A stretch of DNA of 64,000 nucleotides from Sphingobacterium multivorum (lineage in GTDB: Bacteria; Bacteroidota; Bacteroidia; Sphingobacteriales; Sphingobacteriaceae), in NCBI RefSeq assembly GCF_039511225.1, contig NZ_CP154261.1, positions 2,046,001 to 2,110,000 on the forward strand, given 5' to 3'. Below the pieces are notes generated by a model. It did no database searches, was not told the origin of the DNA, and worked only from the letters and a program-made list of their open reading frames with translations. Position 1 is the stretch's first letter; every line of letters starts with the position of its first letter. Position numbers and translations under genes: made by a program. Shown one piece after another: positions 17,183-26,122 of this stretch.

Positions 17183-18058
17183 ATGTTAATACGAAAAAAT
17201 ATGTGGTATTTGCTTATCATTTTACCTATGATGGCATTGTCCTGTAAGAGCAAAATAGCTGCGCGTCAGTCAATACCTCCGTATTCATTAGCTGATACAG
17301 CGAAGCCAGATTGGTATCGCGAATACTATGGTCGGGTTGTAATGATCGACAATGATTTTGTAACGCAGAAAGATGGCAATTATTTGGTAGATCTTCCTTT
17401 GCAGATCGTTCCAGATTCCACTTACGTTTTCTTTTTGAGTACTAAAATTCCAGTGGAATTACTAAAAAAATCCAATGAATTCTATCCCGATCTTCAACAT
17501 TTTGTACTGATTGTTCCCGATTGGAAGTTTTATAGTGAAGTCGCCGAAGAAGCTTCGAAAAATGGGATGTGTATAGAACCTGCGACAACCAATTTTTATT
17601 ATTCCATAAAAAGAGAGGATGGTACGGTTAAAGTCGACAGTCTCCGGCTTTCTGGTCTTGATAATCCTAGATTAGATTTTGTTAAACCAATTTCGCCCAA
17701 AGGCATGCTTACAATTTATCGAAGAGACAGTTACGGATCGGTTTGTTGTCCGCGTGACCCGAAATGGGATAATGCAGACAAGGATGAGCTTTTCCTACGT
17801 GATTTTGAACACCGCAGTCACCTGAAAGTGACTAAAGGGCGGTATGTGCAGATGGAAGGTAAAGAAGGCGAAAAAAGTATCTATTATACCTTACCGGGAT
17901 TATCTTCAGCACAGCGATTGGAGTTTTTAGCAGATAAATATGCGCAATGGATTGTCAATAAGGATACGGGGACAAGGACGATTATGCCACAGTTATTTGC
18001 ACCACAAATTATACCGATGGTAACCGAGGGCTTTAACAAAATGAAAGAATTACCATAA
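17183..18058 (+). CDS. hypothetical lipoprotein
   Basis: A 291-residue protein with signal and lipobox LLIILPMMALSC (Cys at about 21). The body holds a Cys pair in SVCCPRDPKWD and a Tyr/Asp-rich central region; no catalytic motif is evident. It follows another lipoprotein gene by 26 bp and is convergent with the glutaminyl cyclase gene. Function unknown. Confidence 0.6.
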   Translation: MLIRKNMWYLLIILPMMALSCKSKIAARQSIPPYSLADTAKPDWYREYYGRVVMIDNDFVTQKDGNYLVDLPLQIVPDSTYVFFLSTKIPVELLKKSNEFYPDLQHFVLIVPDWKFYSEVAEEASKNGMCIEPATTNFYYSIKREDGTVKVDSLRLSGLDNPRLDFVKPISPKGMLTIYRRDSYGSVCCPRDPKWDNADKDELFLRDFEHRSHLKVTKGRYVQMEGKEGEKSIYYTLPGLSSAQRLEFLADKYAQWIVNKDTGTRTIMPQLFAPQIIPMVTEGFNKMKELP

Positions 18059-18114
18059 AGTTAAAAATAGTGCGATTTGGTTCTTTCCAGAACAGTATGT
18101 TGTTTTTTTTGATG

Positions 18115-18144
18115 GAGATAAAGCTATTCTGTTAGCTTTATCTC
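18115..18144. repeat. hairpin between convergent genes
   Basis: Perfect 12-bp arms GAGATAAAGCTA and TAGCTTTATCTC around TTCTGT, overlapping the last codons of the minus-strand gene. No T tract follows on either strand, so it may stabilise 3' ends and not act as a classical terminator. Confidence 0.5.
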
Positions 18145-19233
18145 GAACATTTTATCCCAGTTTTTACCGGTAATAAAGAAGGTGTTTGATCTTTTATTGT
18201 AAGCGATACCATTTAGTACATCTAAATCCACATGCTGTGTTACATGCTCACGTAATTTGGATAGATCGACTAAAGCCTCCACTGTACCTGTTTTAGGGTC
18301 TATTCGTCCAATGACATCCTCCATAAAGAAATTTGCATAGATTTTCCCTTTTACCCATTCCATTTCATTGATTTGATCCACCATGGCCGTGTTCGTTGCA
18401 GCACGGATATAATCCACTTTTGAGAAATCATTTGGATGAAGTGTATAGATATAATCAGAACCATTGGACATGAATAAGTTTTTACCGTCAGAAGTTAAGC
18501 CCCAACCTTCCATTGGCTGAAAGTAAGGAAGTGTCTTAATAACAGAAAGACTGTTTATATCGTAGAGGTAGGCTAGATTGTTTTTATAGGTTAATTGATA
18601 TAATTTTCCATTTAGGACGGTAGCACCTTCGCCAAAAATTGAATCATCCAATTCATTTTTTTTGATTGGCAGACCCGTTTTAGGATTAACAATACGGATA
18701 CTCGATTTACCCTTATTTCCACTTGGACCAACCCCGTTTCCAGTACTTTCGATCAAATTATCACCGTAAAACTCCAGTCCTTGTGTGAAAGCTTTGGCAT
18801 CATGTGGGTAAATATTTACAATGCTATAACTTAGCAAAAGTGGAGGGTTAGAGGCGAATAGATCGATGTTGACGGAATTTTCTTCTCGCTTTCCATCACT
18901 AAATACGACAGCTTTAATAATTTGCTTGCCAAATTTCTCCTGTTTTAATGAATAATTGAAAGGTTCATTTCCGATGACCTGGCCAATCTTTTTCTCGTTT
19001 ATAGCGTAAATAACAGAGTCTATTTTGGATGTGTTTTTGCTATTCATCTTTAAAATCAGACTCTCGCCCTGCGTATAGCGCTGTTTAATATTGTCAAAGG
19101 TAAATGTTGGATTTTTATCAGCATGTTCGGGCTGAGAACTTAAAGTCGTATTGGTATTGTTGCTTTTATTTCCGGTACAACTGCCCAAAATGGCGCCAAT
19201 AATAAAACAAATGAGGTGCGATTTTTTTTGCAT
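18124..19233 (-). CDS. glutaminyl-peptide cyclotransferase, lipoprotein
   Basis: A 369-residue protein with a lipobox (GAILGSC, Cys at about 19). After a linker and a beta-rich domain (about 45-125), the rest is the plant/bacterial-type five-bladed glutaminyl cyclase: NIYPHDAKAFTQGLEF, LIESTGNGVG, GEGATVLNGKLYQLTYK, GWGLTSDGKNLFMSNGS, EWVKGKIYANF and LNGIAYN. The enzyme converts N-terminal Gln of peptides to pyroglutamate; here it would act in the periplasm. The N-terminal domain is an addition compared with minimal members. It is convergent with the lipoprotein pair. Confidence 0.88.
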   Translation of the reverse strand: MQKKSHLICFIIGAILGSCTGNKSNNTNTTLSSQPEHADKNPTFTFDNIKQRYTQGESLILKMNSKNTSKIDSVIYAINEKKIGQVIGNEPFNYSLKQEKFGKQIIKAVVFSDGKREENSVNIDLFASNPPLLLSYSIVNIYPHDAKAFTQGLEFYGDNLIESTGNGVGPSGNKGKSSIRIVNPKTGLPIKKNELDDSIFGEGATVLNGKLYQLTYKNNLAYLYDINSLSVIKTLPYFQPMEGWGLTSDGKNLFMSNGSDYIYTLHPNDFSKVDYIRAATNTAMVDQINEMEWVKGKIYANFFMEDVIGRIDPKTGTVEALVDLSKLREHVTQHVDLDVLNGIAYNKRSNTFFITGKNWDKMFEIKLTE

Positions 19234-19434
19234 TGATATAGTGTGCTTGATTAATTATCCGACAATAAACTAGAAAATGAGTCGTTTAAAAATAGCTGTT
19301 GCGGTACTCCTCGGTTCTCAAACATAGATAAATTGTTTTTTATATGCAATTCAGTTGCTGATCAATACAAAAAAATAATTCGTTTGTGGAAGAAAAAAAT
19401 GAACCATTACATGCTGCTCGATTGTTATAAAGGT

Positions 19435-20199
19435 ATGGAAAAATCATATTTTACCGGAACGAGTGGTATCCTTTTGCCTTACAAGAATAAAGGTTACTAT
19501 CCGGAGGAATTACAGGATAAAAGTCGATTGGCTGTATATAGCTTATTATTTAATTCATTGGAAGTAAACAGTTCTTTTTATAAAATTCCCAGAGAAGAAA
19601 CAGTTAGAAGATGGTCTGAAGAAACGACCGATGATTTTCATTTTACTTTTAAACTATGGAAGGGAATTACGCACCAAAAAGAACTCAAGTTTGATCCACG
19701 GGATGTCGCCAGATTTCTATCTGTTATTGACGCTATCGGTCAAAAGAAAGGGTGCTTGCTTATCCAATTACCACCATCTTTTAAATTTGCTTCTATTGGA
19801 ATGCTTGTTGAACTGCTGGATTGTATTGCTCAGGACAAGAGAAGTGATGAATGGAAAGTATGTGTAGAATTTAGGGATTCCTCCTGGTATAGGGAAGAAA
19901 CTTCTTTACTTTTAAAATCCTATGAAATGCATTTGGTTGTTCATGATAAGGATAGGCAAGGTATGCGTCTTCAATATACAGATACAAAAATAATCTATAT
20001 GCGCTTCCATGGCCCAAATGGCGACTATAAGGGAAGCTATTCGGACAGCCTATTGTTGGAATACAGTACCTATATTAACGAATGGATTGCAGCGGGAAAA
20101 GAAGTCTATACTTATTTTAATAATACAATAGGAGCGGCACTTCCTAATCTAAAGACATTAGCCTCGTATATCACTGCGAACAAAATATTTCCGTTTTAA
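19435..20199 (+). CDS. DUF72 family protein
   Basis: About 254 residues from the ATG at 19435 (MEKSYFTGTSGI…), which matches the family's usual beginning; the frame is open upstream to 19333, but those residues are atypical. DUF72 marks are FTGTSG, the E-x-NSSFYKIP phrase, FTFKLWKGITH, LIQLPPSFKF, VEFRDSSW and YMRFHG near the end. The family has a TIM-barrel fold and no established reaction. It stands alone between two oppositely transcribed groups. Confidence 0.82.
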   Translation: MEKSYFTGTSGILLPYKNKGYYPEELQDKSRLAVYSLLFNSLEVNSSFYKIPREETVRRWSEETTDDFHFTFKLWKGITHQKELKFDPRDVARFLSVIDAIGQKKGCLLIQLPPSFKFASIGMLVELLDCIAQDKRSDEWKVCVEFRDSSWYREETSLLLKSYEMHLVVHDKDRQGMRLQYTDTKIIYMRFHGPNGDYKGSYSDSLLLEYSTYINEWIAAGKEVYTYFNNTIGAALPNLKTLASYITANKIFPF

Positions 20200-20212
20200 A
20201 AAGTGTCTTTTT

Positions 20213-20545
20213 TTAAAGTACACTGCCACGGATATATTGATTTCCCATATAGCCATCCCAGCCTTCATGTTCACGCATAATCCGCTGATAAGCTGCGGTC
20301 AATGCCCGAACCTTCGTAAATAAGGGAATACCTCTCCGGATACAGTCGTGATCGGCGTAAGTTCCAGCACTATCGTACCATTGTAGCCACTCGAGTAATT
20401 CTTGTCTTTTCATAAGCGTTAATCTATCGAATAACGTCTTATCTTTTAAGTTCATGAGCTGATAACGCCAATCTGTGCGATGCGATTCCATAGCTAGAAT
20501 TCTTGGAAGCTGATGCGCTATGATCTGTTTAATAAGAGACTCCAT
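20213..20545 (-). CDS. small hypothetical protein, WLQW paralogue A
   Basis: A 110-residue cytoplasmic protein of unknown function, clearly related to the upstream gene at 20557-20877. Both carry DWR-x-QL, LxWLQWxD-x2-G-x-Y-x-D-x2-CI-x2-G-x3-L-x-K and a final I-x-R-x-H helix. The tandem arrangement with an 11-bp gap shows a local duplication. The pattern with conserved Trp, Asp and Cys suggests a folded, perhaps metal- or nucleic-acid-associated, helical domain, but that is a guess. Confidence 0.65.
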   Translation of the reverse strand: MESLIKQIIAHQLPRILAMESHRTDWRYQLMNLKDKTLFDRLTLMKRQELLEWLQWYDSAGTYADHDCIRRGIPLFTKVRALTAAYQRIMREHEGWDGYMGNQYIRGSVL

Positions 20546-20556
20546 AATCTGAAATT

Positions 20557-20877
20557 TTAGTTGTTAAAGATGAGTTGTGCGTGTGTATGCGAAAAGGCTT
20601 TGTATCTTCTTTTCATGTGGATGCGCAGGATTTCTTTATGGATATACGCGACAGCCTTTAATTTGGAAAGCTGCTGCACGCCATTTTCAATACATTTACG
20701 ATCGGTATAGTTTCCTTTTGGATCATGCCATTGTAGCCAATCAAGGAGTATTTCTCTTTCTAGATTCTCGAGTCTCTGATGTAAGCCGATTAATTCACTT
20801 TCCCGGAGTTGTTCGCGCCAGTCAGACCAGATCGGACCTGACACCATCCCTCGCTTCTCTTTGAATTTATTTTCCAT
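20557..20877 (-). CDS. small hypothetical protein, WLQW paralogue B
   Basis: A 106-residue protein, basic towards its C-terminus (RIHMKRRYKAF), paralogous to the next gene downstream. It shares the central WLQWHDPKGNYTDRKCIENG block. It lies 32 bp downstream of a third small gene, so the three (20213-21224) probably form one operon read from the promoter near 21250. Function unknown. Confidence 0.65.
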   Translation of the reverse strand: MENKFKEKRGMVSGPIWSDWREQLRESELIGLHQRLENLEREILLDWLQWHDPKGNYTDRKCIENGVQQLSKLKAVAYIHKEILRIHMKRRYKAFSHTHAQLIFNN

Positions 20878-20909
20878 ATTTTAAGTCGAATTTGAAGATA
20901 TAAAATTTG

Positions 20910-21224
20910 TTAGATGACTAGCTTACTGATAATAGCATTGCCAAGTTTACTTTTCATAAATAACTCAATTTGTTTCAGCAATTCTGGACTTACTTCGGGG
21001 ACTCTTTCTAAATCTCGTATAAACCACTTCTGAATGACAGGTGTTTGTTTGGAACGTTGGTCAAATTTAACCACTTCAGCCCGTGATGATTTTCCAGCCG
21101 GATCGTAGTATGACCACAGTACAATGAAAATTGTATTTGGATCCTCATCGGAATAGGGGGTATGAAAGCGAACGATGTCACCTACGTGTAAATCCTTATT
21201 GTCATATGCTGCGCTGTGTTCCAT
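20910..21224 (-). CDS. small hypothetical protein, first gene of three-gene operon
   Basis: A 104-residue cytoplasmic protein. The first two thirds are beta-rich and SH3-like in feel (VGDIVRFHTPYSDEDPNTIF and FIVLWSY), followed by WFIRDLERVPEVSPELLKQIELFMKSKL. I do not recognise the family. It leads the operon with the two WLQW paralogues and sits behind a promoter overlapped by an 8-bp inverted repeat. Confidence 0.6.
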   Translation of the reverse strand: MEHSAAYDNKDLHVGDIVRFHTPYSDEDPNTIFIVLWSYYDPAGKSSRAEVVKFDQRSKQTPVIQKWFIRDLERVPEVSPELLKQIELFMKSKLGNAIISKLVI

Positions 21225-21249
21225 AAAAGCATTGTCTAAAACTGATATT

Positions 21250-21274
21250 CAAATATACTAAAAATATTAGTATA
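21250..21274 (-). promoter_or_regulatory. leftward -7 element overlapped by an operator-like inverted repeat
   Basis: On the minus strand TATATTTG (21257-21250) fits TAnnTTTG exactly, 26 bp before the ATG at 21224. Perfect 8-bp arms TATACTAA (21254-21261) and TTAGTATA (21267-21274) overlap it and reach towards -33, a position typical of a repressor site. The remaining spacer to 21555 shows no gene. Confidence 0.5.
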
Positions 21275-21555
21275 AAAAAGTTTTTGCTAAAAATTTTATA
21301 CTTCATCTAAGAGGCTGTTGTTTTTTATAGTTGGAGGCATGTCTTAGTGATTTGTGCTTTTACTTCGATTTTATTGTTTTTATGAATCTGAATTTCAGTT
21401 CCTATTTCTTGTGGGTAGAAAAGATGGACAAATATAAAGGGGAACTAGTCGAAGGGAATTTTGTGAAGGCTGCGCATAGATTAATATCTAGGTGAAAAGT
21501 AGATGTGTCAGCGCGAGTTTTATGCTTAAGAATTTCACTTGTTGTAACATTTTTT

Positions 21556-22668
21556 TCAAAATTTCGGTAATTTGACCTTAAAGACATAATATGGCAACTC
21601 TACCTTATCAGCTCCCTTATTCCATTGCGGGTCTTTAAAGAGCTGTGCACAAGAGAAATAAAGGTATCCATCTCCGCTGATACCCATAGAATCGGGCCAT
21701 AGTATTCGGGAGTCCCTTACCAGGGTATTCACATTTCCCTCAGGATTTAAATATTTAATACTATAATCTATTGACGATGTGAGATAAATATTTCCATCAA
21801 TGTCTGCTAGTAAGCCATGCGTGATTCCGACTTCTCCTTTGTCTTCCACTTTTGCCTCCAATTCTTGATCCGTCAGCCCTGCGTCGGCTAAAAATTCTGT
21901 TGCAATACAGTACAAATGGGTTTGATTGATCGGTTTGAAATATAAATATTTAAAGTCGTGACTCAATGCTATGCCATTCACGTTGGAAGAAAAAGGCTTT
22001 CCATTTTCACTACGCATTTCAATACCATTATAGCTTAATAATACATCAGGATCAGCCAGCGTAAAACGGCTTCCAGTTAAAGCCTTTCTAGTCTGTCCAG
22101 TTTTAAGGTCTAAAATAATGATGGCCGCTTGACCGGGATCGGAGAGATAGGCTAAATTTCGCTTGTGATCAATACGCATATCATTTAGACCTGATTTGGT
22201 TTTATCAAGGTCGTCGAAACGATAAATATGTTCAATTTGATTTGTATTTGTATTGATTTTTAATAATTTAAACTGGCCTTGATTTGATTTTTCATCTTTG
22301 CCAAAAATTGATCCAGCAGCAGATGGTTTAGAATCCAATACCCAGAGATTGTCCTCGGTATCGACAAATATATCCTGAACATTTACAAAGTGGGAATTCT
22401 CTTTTCCTTCTAAATTCCATTCTTCATTTGGATAAGGAACAGGTTTTCCATTGATGATTTCAGTAAGTGCATACTGATAATTTTTAGTTTGTTTTGGGAA
22501 GGAGACAAATAATCGATTGTTGGAGGTAGCGCTCACACCGATCGGACGGTACGGGCCTAAAGCTGCTGCGATCTCCAATTTTGGGGCTGTAGTATCATTA
22601 ACTTGTGCCAGCATAGTGAGAAAAAAGATGTGACAGAATAAAAAACTTAATATGAGCCGTGTTCGCAT
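21556..22668 (-). CDS. secreted yellow/major royal jelly-like protein
   Basis: Starting at 22668 (MRTRLILSFLFCHIFFLTMLAQ) gives 370 residues with a good signal peptide; an ATG 16 codons upstream is possible but precedes the signal with polar residues. The protein has the MRJP/yellow pattern: GPYRPIGVSATSNNRLFVSFP, VQDIFVDTEDNLWVLDS, LNDMRIDHKRNLAYLSDPG, ALSHDFKYLYFKP, and GLLADIDGNIYLTSS. These are six-bladed propellers; a few insect members act on dopachrome, but bacterial roles are not known. It stands alone. Confidence 0.82.
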   Translation of the reverse strand: MRTRLILSFLFCHIFFLTMLAQVNDTTAPKLEIAAALGPYRPIGVSATSNNRLFVSFPKQTKNYQYALTEIINGKPVPYPNEEWNLEGKENSHFVNVQDIFVDTEDNLWVLDSKPSAAGSIFGKDEKSNQGQFKLLKINTNTNQIEHIYRFDDLDKTKSGLNDMRIDHKRNLAYLSDPGQAAIIILDLKTGQTRKALTGSRFTLADPDVLLSYNGIEMRSENGKPFSSNVNGIALSHDFKYLYFKPINQTHLYCIATEFLADAGLTDQELEAKVEDKGEVGITHGLLADIDGNIYLTSSIDYSIKYLNPEGNVNTLVRDSRILWPDSMGISGDGYLYFSCAQLFKDPQWNKGADKVELPYYVFKVKLPKF

Positions 22669-22932
22669 ATTCTTGTTATAATTTAACCTTGCTATATTAC
22701 TTTTGACTGGTCCCATTAAGCAATAAACGGCGGTTTTTTAGTTACGTAAAGAGACCGCGCTCTCATAGAGGAACCTTCTATTCTCAATTATTGTTTGTCC
22801 TTTTCTTCAAATAATACTTTTTTACACTGCTCAGCATATCGTGTGTCTCATGTCGATACGAATTCACTTGGATTTAATTTTCTGAGCGATTAGAAAAGTT
22901 GGGATTGGTCTCGGTGATTAAAAGGAGGTGAT

Positions 22933-23586
22933 TTACAAGCAGATTTCTTGCAAGAGCTTTTCAACCTCCTGGGCATGAGTGACTGTCATAAAATGTCCCG
23001 CACCTTTAATGATAAAGTTGGGCTTTACATTTTTGATGGGGATAATATGATCTTTACTACCATGTATATGAATTAAATTGTCCTGAACCGAATTGTTTTT
23101 CCATTGCAGAATTTGATGTATTGCCCAGTTCATAAAGATGGGGTCTGTATCGTATAAAATCTGTTTTAGCAAGCGGGAATCTTCTTTGTTACGTATGCCA
23201 AAAAAGTAATCTGATAGAAAACAATGGAACTTTAGTAACGGACTAGGAACCAGTTTGTTGATTTTGAGTCTGCCTGCTAAGCGATACAGTTTGGTTAATT
23301 CATGCCGTCCTTTGGCTGAAGCAAGCAGAATAATTTGTTTTGTTTCGATAATCTTGGCAATTTCTATTGCAAGCATTCCTCCAAAGGAAAGCCCAACGAG
23401 GATGGGGTTCTTTGCAGTAATTTTAGTCGATATTCTTTTTGCATAAATAGACAGTGGTTCATTGGGGCTTGGTGTAATCCAATCTAGATAGGTTAGATCA
23501 AGCGAGCCAAAGTCTATTTTGCTGAATACACGTTGATCTACACCCAATCCGCTGATGACATATATTTTGGTTGCGGTGATTTTCAT
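22933..23586 (-). CDS. alpha/beta hydrolase
   Basis: A 217-residue cytoplasmic protein. It has the nucleophile elbow GLSFGG (Ser at about 67), an acid in HGSKDHIIP and the terminal histidine in GAGHFM, in the right order for the Ser-Asp-His triad. The oxyanion region IYVISGLGVDQRVF is present. The lid between (about 95-160) is short and helical. Substrate unknown; esterase or lipase activity is expected. It is a single gene between the MRJP-like protein and the OYE terminator. Confidence 0.82.
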   Translation of the reverse strand: MKITATKIYVISGLGVDQRVFSKIDFGSLDLTYLDWITPSPNEPLSIYAKRISTKITAKNPILVGLSFGGMLAIEIAKIIETKQIILLASAKGRHELTKLYRLAGRLKINKLVPSPLLKFHCFLSDYFFGIRNKEDSRLLKQILYDTDPIFMNWAIHQILQWKNNSVQDNLIHIHGSKDHIIPIKNVKPNFIIKGAGHFMTVTHAQEVEKLLQEICL

Positions 23587-23640
23587 TTAATCAAGTGTCT
23601 GTATCCATTTGCGGAGACAAGGTACTGAATTATCGTTACA

Positions 23641-23684
23641 AAACAGGGCAAAAATTGATTCGAAAATCAAATTTTGCCCTGTTT
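23641..23684 (-). terminator. long intrinsic terminator of the old yellow enzyme gene
   Basis: Twenty-base arms with one mismatch (AAACAGGGCAAAA… and …TTTTGCCCTGTTT) around CGAA, 48 bp after the stop of the minus-strand gene; the stem's own TTTT gives the tract on that strand. It separates the OYE and hydrolase genes. Confidence 0.75.
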
Positions 23685-23731
23685 ATACTATTAAATAACG
23701 TAATTTTAATCCACCTAATCGCTCGAGCTTA

Positions 23732-24796
23732 CTAAGATAAGCTCGCCAAACTCTTCGCTTCAAAAGTCGATAATTCGTTGTATTTTTCGGCTTGCACTTT
23801 CTTCACCCAATTCGGATCTTGCAAGATCGCCCTGCCAACAGCTACAAGATCAAAATCGCCACGTTCATAACGACGAATCAGTTCATCCAGTGAAGCGGGA
23901 GAGGACTTGAACTCGGAATTTGTAAATACATCGCCAAAATCTTTGTCAAGACCTACGGATCCAACCGTGATTGTGGGTTGTCCTGAAATTTTCTTGAGCC
24001 ATCCCGCAAAATTTAAGTCGCTACCTTCAAATTCCGGCTCCCAATAACGACGTTGGCTTCCATGAAAAATGTCGACACCGGCATCTGTCAATGGTAGGAT
24101 CCAATCTTCCATAGCCGCGGGGGTGGGAGCAAGCTTGGCCGTGTAGTCTTGCTGTTTCCATTGTGATAAACGTAGAATGATTACAAAATCAGGTCCGACC
24201 GCTTTTCGCATTGCTTTGACGACCTCAACCGCAAATTTAGAGCGCTCCCTGATTGTTTTTCCACCAAATTCGTCTGTTCTGTGGTTCATTCCATCCCAAA
24301 AAAATTGGTCGATCAGATAGCCGTGGGCGCCATGGATTTCAAAAGCATCAAAACCGAGGTCTTTTGCAGATTTTGCAGCGTCAGCGTAAGCTTGTATCGT
24401 GGCCTCTATATCCGCTAATGTCATCGTATCCGGACTTTCAAACGCAGCAGGCGGAGTCCATTGCATCGGGGTATAACCGACATGCCATAGTTGAGGGGCT
24501 ATTTTTCCACCTTTTTCATGCACAGCATCCACGATATTTTTCCAGCCGGCCAGTGCTTGGTCACCGTAAAAGTTTGGAATATCCTTTAAATTCTTTGATG
24601 AAGGTCTTTCGATAACGGTACCTTCCGTCAAAATTAAACCGACATCTCCCGCGGCACGACGCTCGTAATATCCCGCTACAGCGCTGTCGGGAATTCCATC
24701 CGTCGAAAATGCTCTCGTCATTGGTGCCATTACAAAGCGGTTTTTGAGTGTTAAATTTTTGTACTCAAATGGATTAAAAAGTGTTTGTATGCTCAT
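23732..24796 (-). CDS. NADH:flavin oxidoreductase, old yellow enzyme family
   Basis: A 354-residue cytoplasmic flavoprotein. Marks of the family: LFNPFEYKNLTLKNRFVMAPMTRAFS (FMN-binding first strand), APQLWHVGYTP, DAFEIHGAHGYLIDQFFWDGMNHRTDEFGG (with the substrate-binding His-Gly-Ala-His variant) and VGRAILQDPNW. OYEs reduce activated alkenes of electrophilic compounds with NAD(P)H. It is divergent from an HxlR regulator with two N-terminal cysteines, a common arrangement for electrophile-induced reductases. A -7 element TATATTTG lies at 24832-24825. Confidence 0.92.
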   Translation of the reverse strand: MSIQTLFNPFEYKNLTLKNRFVMAPMTRAFSTDGIPDSAVAGYYERRAAGDVGLILTEGTVIERPSSKNLKDIPNFYGDQALAGWKNIVDAVHEKGGKIAPQLWHVGYTPMQWTPPAAFESPDTMTLADIEATIQAYADAAKSAKDLGFDAFEIHGAHGYLIDQFFWDGMNHRTDEFGGKTIRERSKFAVEVVKAMRKAVGPDFVIILRLSQWKQQDYTAKLAPTPAAMEDWILPLTDAGVDIFHGSQRRYWEPEFEGSDLNFAGWLKKISGQPTITVGSVGLDKDFGDVFTNSEFKSSPASLDELIRRYERGDFDLVAVGRAILQDPNWVKKVQAEKYNELSTFEAKSLASLS

Positions 24797-24824
24797 TTTT
24801 CTCGTTTTAAATCGTAAATCTTTA

Positions 24825-24832
24825 CAAATATA
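24825..24832 (-). promoter_or_regulatory. leftward -7 element of the old yellow enzyme gene
   Basis: TATATTTG on the minus strand fits TAnnTTTG, 28 bp before the start codon. The corresponding -33 region carries no TTG but falls next to the GTAACTA sites, where the divergent HxlR regulator could act. Confidence 0.45.
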
Positions 24833-24851
24833 TTTTAAATAGTATATATTT

Positions 24852-24892
24852 GTAACTATTATTAGTATAAACTAGTTACCTTCGCGTAACTA
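24852..24892. promoter_or_regulatory. GTAACTA/TAGTTAC operator cluster between OYE and HxlR genes
   Basis: GTAACTA (24852-24858), TAGTTAC (24873-24879) and again GTAACTA (24886-24892) lie in the 112-bp divergent spacer. The first two form an inverted repeat, with 28 bp from end to end; the third is another half site close to the HxlR start. This is a likely HxlR binding region. Confidence 0.45.
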
Positions 24893-24908
24893 TTTTGAAT
24901 ATATTCAA

Positions 24909-25256
24909 ATGAAAAGGACTGAATTTAAAAGTTGTTCCTGCGCCATGCAGCGTTCCATGGCAATTTTAGGTACTCGGTGGAAGCCTGTCATCATCTATAC
25001 TTTGCGCGATCGAAAAGCCCGATTTGGTCAATTGGATGCGCTCATCGAACATATTTCTCGGAAGGTCTTGACCAGTTCATTAAAAGAATTGGAAGAGGAT
25101 GGTGTTATTTTGAGAGAAGAGTACAAGGAGCTCCCACCACGCGTAGAGTACTCTTTGACAGAAAAGGGCAAGGCTTTAATACCTATTATGTGCCAATTGG
25201 CCAAATGGAATGAAGCCTACTATGAAGAGCCTGTGTCACCAGAATTGATCGCGTAG
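24909..25256 (+). CDS. HxlR-family transcriptional regulator
   Basis: A 115-residue winged-helix protein covering the whole HxlR domain: SMAILGTRWKPVIIYTLRD, ARFGQLDALIEHISRKVLTSSLKELEEDGVI, and PRVEYSLTEKGKAL. The N-terminal KSCSC pair (C9, C11) matches the position of redox- or quinone-sensing cysteines in members such as YodB and HypR. Divergent from an OYE gene, so it probably represses that gene until an electrophile modifies it; this is inference from context. Confidence 0.9.
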   Translation: MKRTEFKSCSCAMQRSMAILGTRWKPVIIYTLRDRKARFGQLDALIEHISRKVLTSSLKELEEDGVILREEYKELPPRVEYSLTEKGKALIPIMCQLAKWNEAYYEEPVSPELIA

Positions 25257-25432
25257 AAATTTAGCATCTCAATACATCGGTCTTGCTTCGCTTTTAGGCT
25301 ATCGCTGCCGAATGGAATAGTATCGTGTCAACCGGTTTGGCCGGTACGTTTTCTATCGCTTGCCAGCGCGGGATTGTTGATCACAATAAATGAAATTTTC
25401 ATATTTATTTAAAATTTAAGTAATATTGAATT

Positions 25433-26026
25433 GTGAAAAACAAGGTAAACCAAGAATTTAGCAAGCAAGATTTTTTAAAATCTTTTCGAGAGGGCAGAAG
25501 GGATGGTTTACAGTTTCTGTACAAAACGTTCTATAGTCCAATGTGCTATTTTTTAGAAAAGATGAACCTTGATAAAGGAACCATCGAAGAAATCGTACAG
25601 GATGTATTCTTAAAGCTTTGGGAACGACGGGTTGATTTTGATCATGTTGAATCAATCCGAGGTTTTCTCTACACAAGTTGTAGAAATGCTGCTTTAAACA
25701 GGATCCAACAAGAGAATAGGATTCAACAAAAGACCAGTTTTTATATAGCACAAGTTGACCTGGTCGATTTACCGATCAGCCATCAAATGATCTATATGGA
25801 AACGCTTCGAACGATCCATGAAGCCATTGATACGCTACCTGAGCAGTGTAAGCAAGTGATGCGAAAGTTGATTGTTGAAGATTTAAGCCCACAGGAAGCA
25901 GCGATCTCCTTAGGACTAACCACTAGTACGATTTACAATCAAAAGAAAAGGGGAATTGAACTTTTGAGATTAAGACTCAAGCCCGACCAGTTTTTTTGCC
26001 TACTTTTGCTTTTGCTATATTTTTAG
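25433..26026 (+). CDS. ECF sigma factor, FecI-like
   Basis: A 197-residue protein read from a GTG start (MKNKVNQEF…). Region 2 (about 25-90: FLYKTFYSPMCYF…EEIVQDVFLKLWERR…IRGFLYTSCRNAALNRI) and region 4 (about 125-180: LPEQCKQVMRKLIVEDLSPQEAAISLGLTTSTIYNQKKRGIELL) are complete. The C-terminus is a hydrophobic tail (FFCLLLLLLYF), a frequent oddity in ECF factors of this phylum. It lies 96 bp upstream of a FecR anti-sigma factor and a STN-bearing SusC, the classic cell-surface signalling layout. Confidence 0.92.
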   Translation: MKNKVNQEFSKQDFLKSFREGRRDGLQFLYKTFYSPMCYFLEKMNLDKGTIEEIVQDVFLKLWERRVDFDHVESIRGFLYTSCRNAALNRIQQENRIQQKTSFYIAQVDLVDLPISHQMIYMETLRTIHEAIDTLPEQCKQVMRKLIVEDLSPQEAAISLGLTTSTIYNQKKRGIELLRLRLKPDQFFCLLLLLLYF

Positions 26027-26122
26027 AAAATTTATACTTCTGATATATAGGTTTTTGTGAAAATATCTACCACCTCTTTAGAGAAACGAAATCAAAATAT
26101 TGTTTTAAGTATATAGAGCAAT

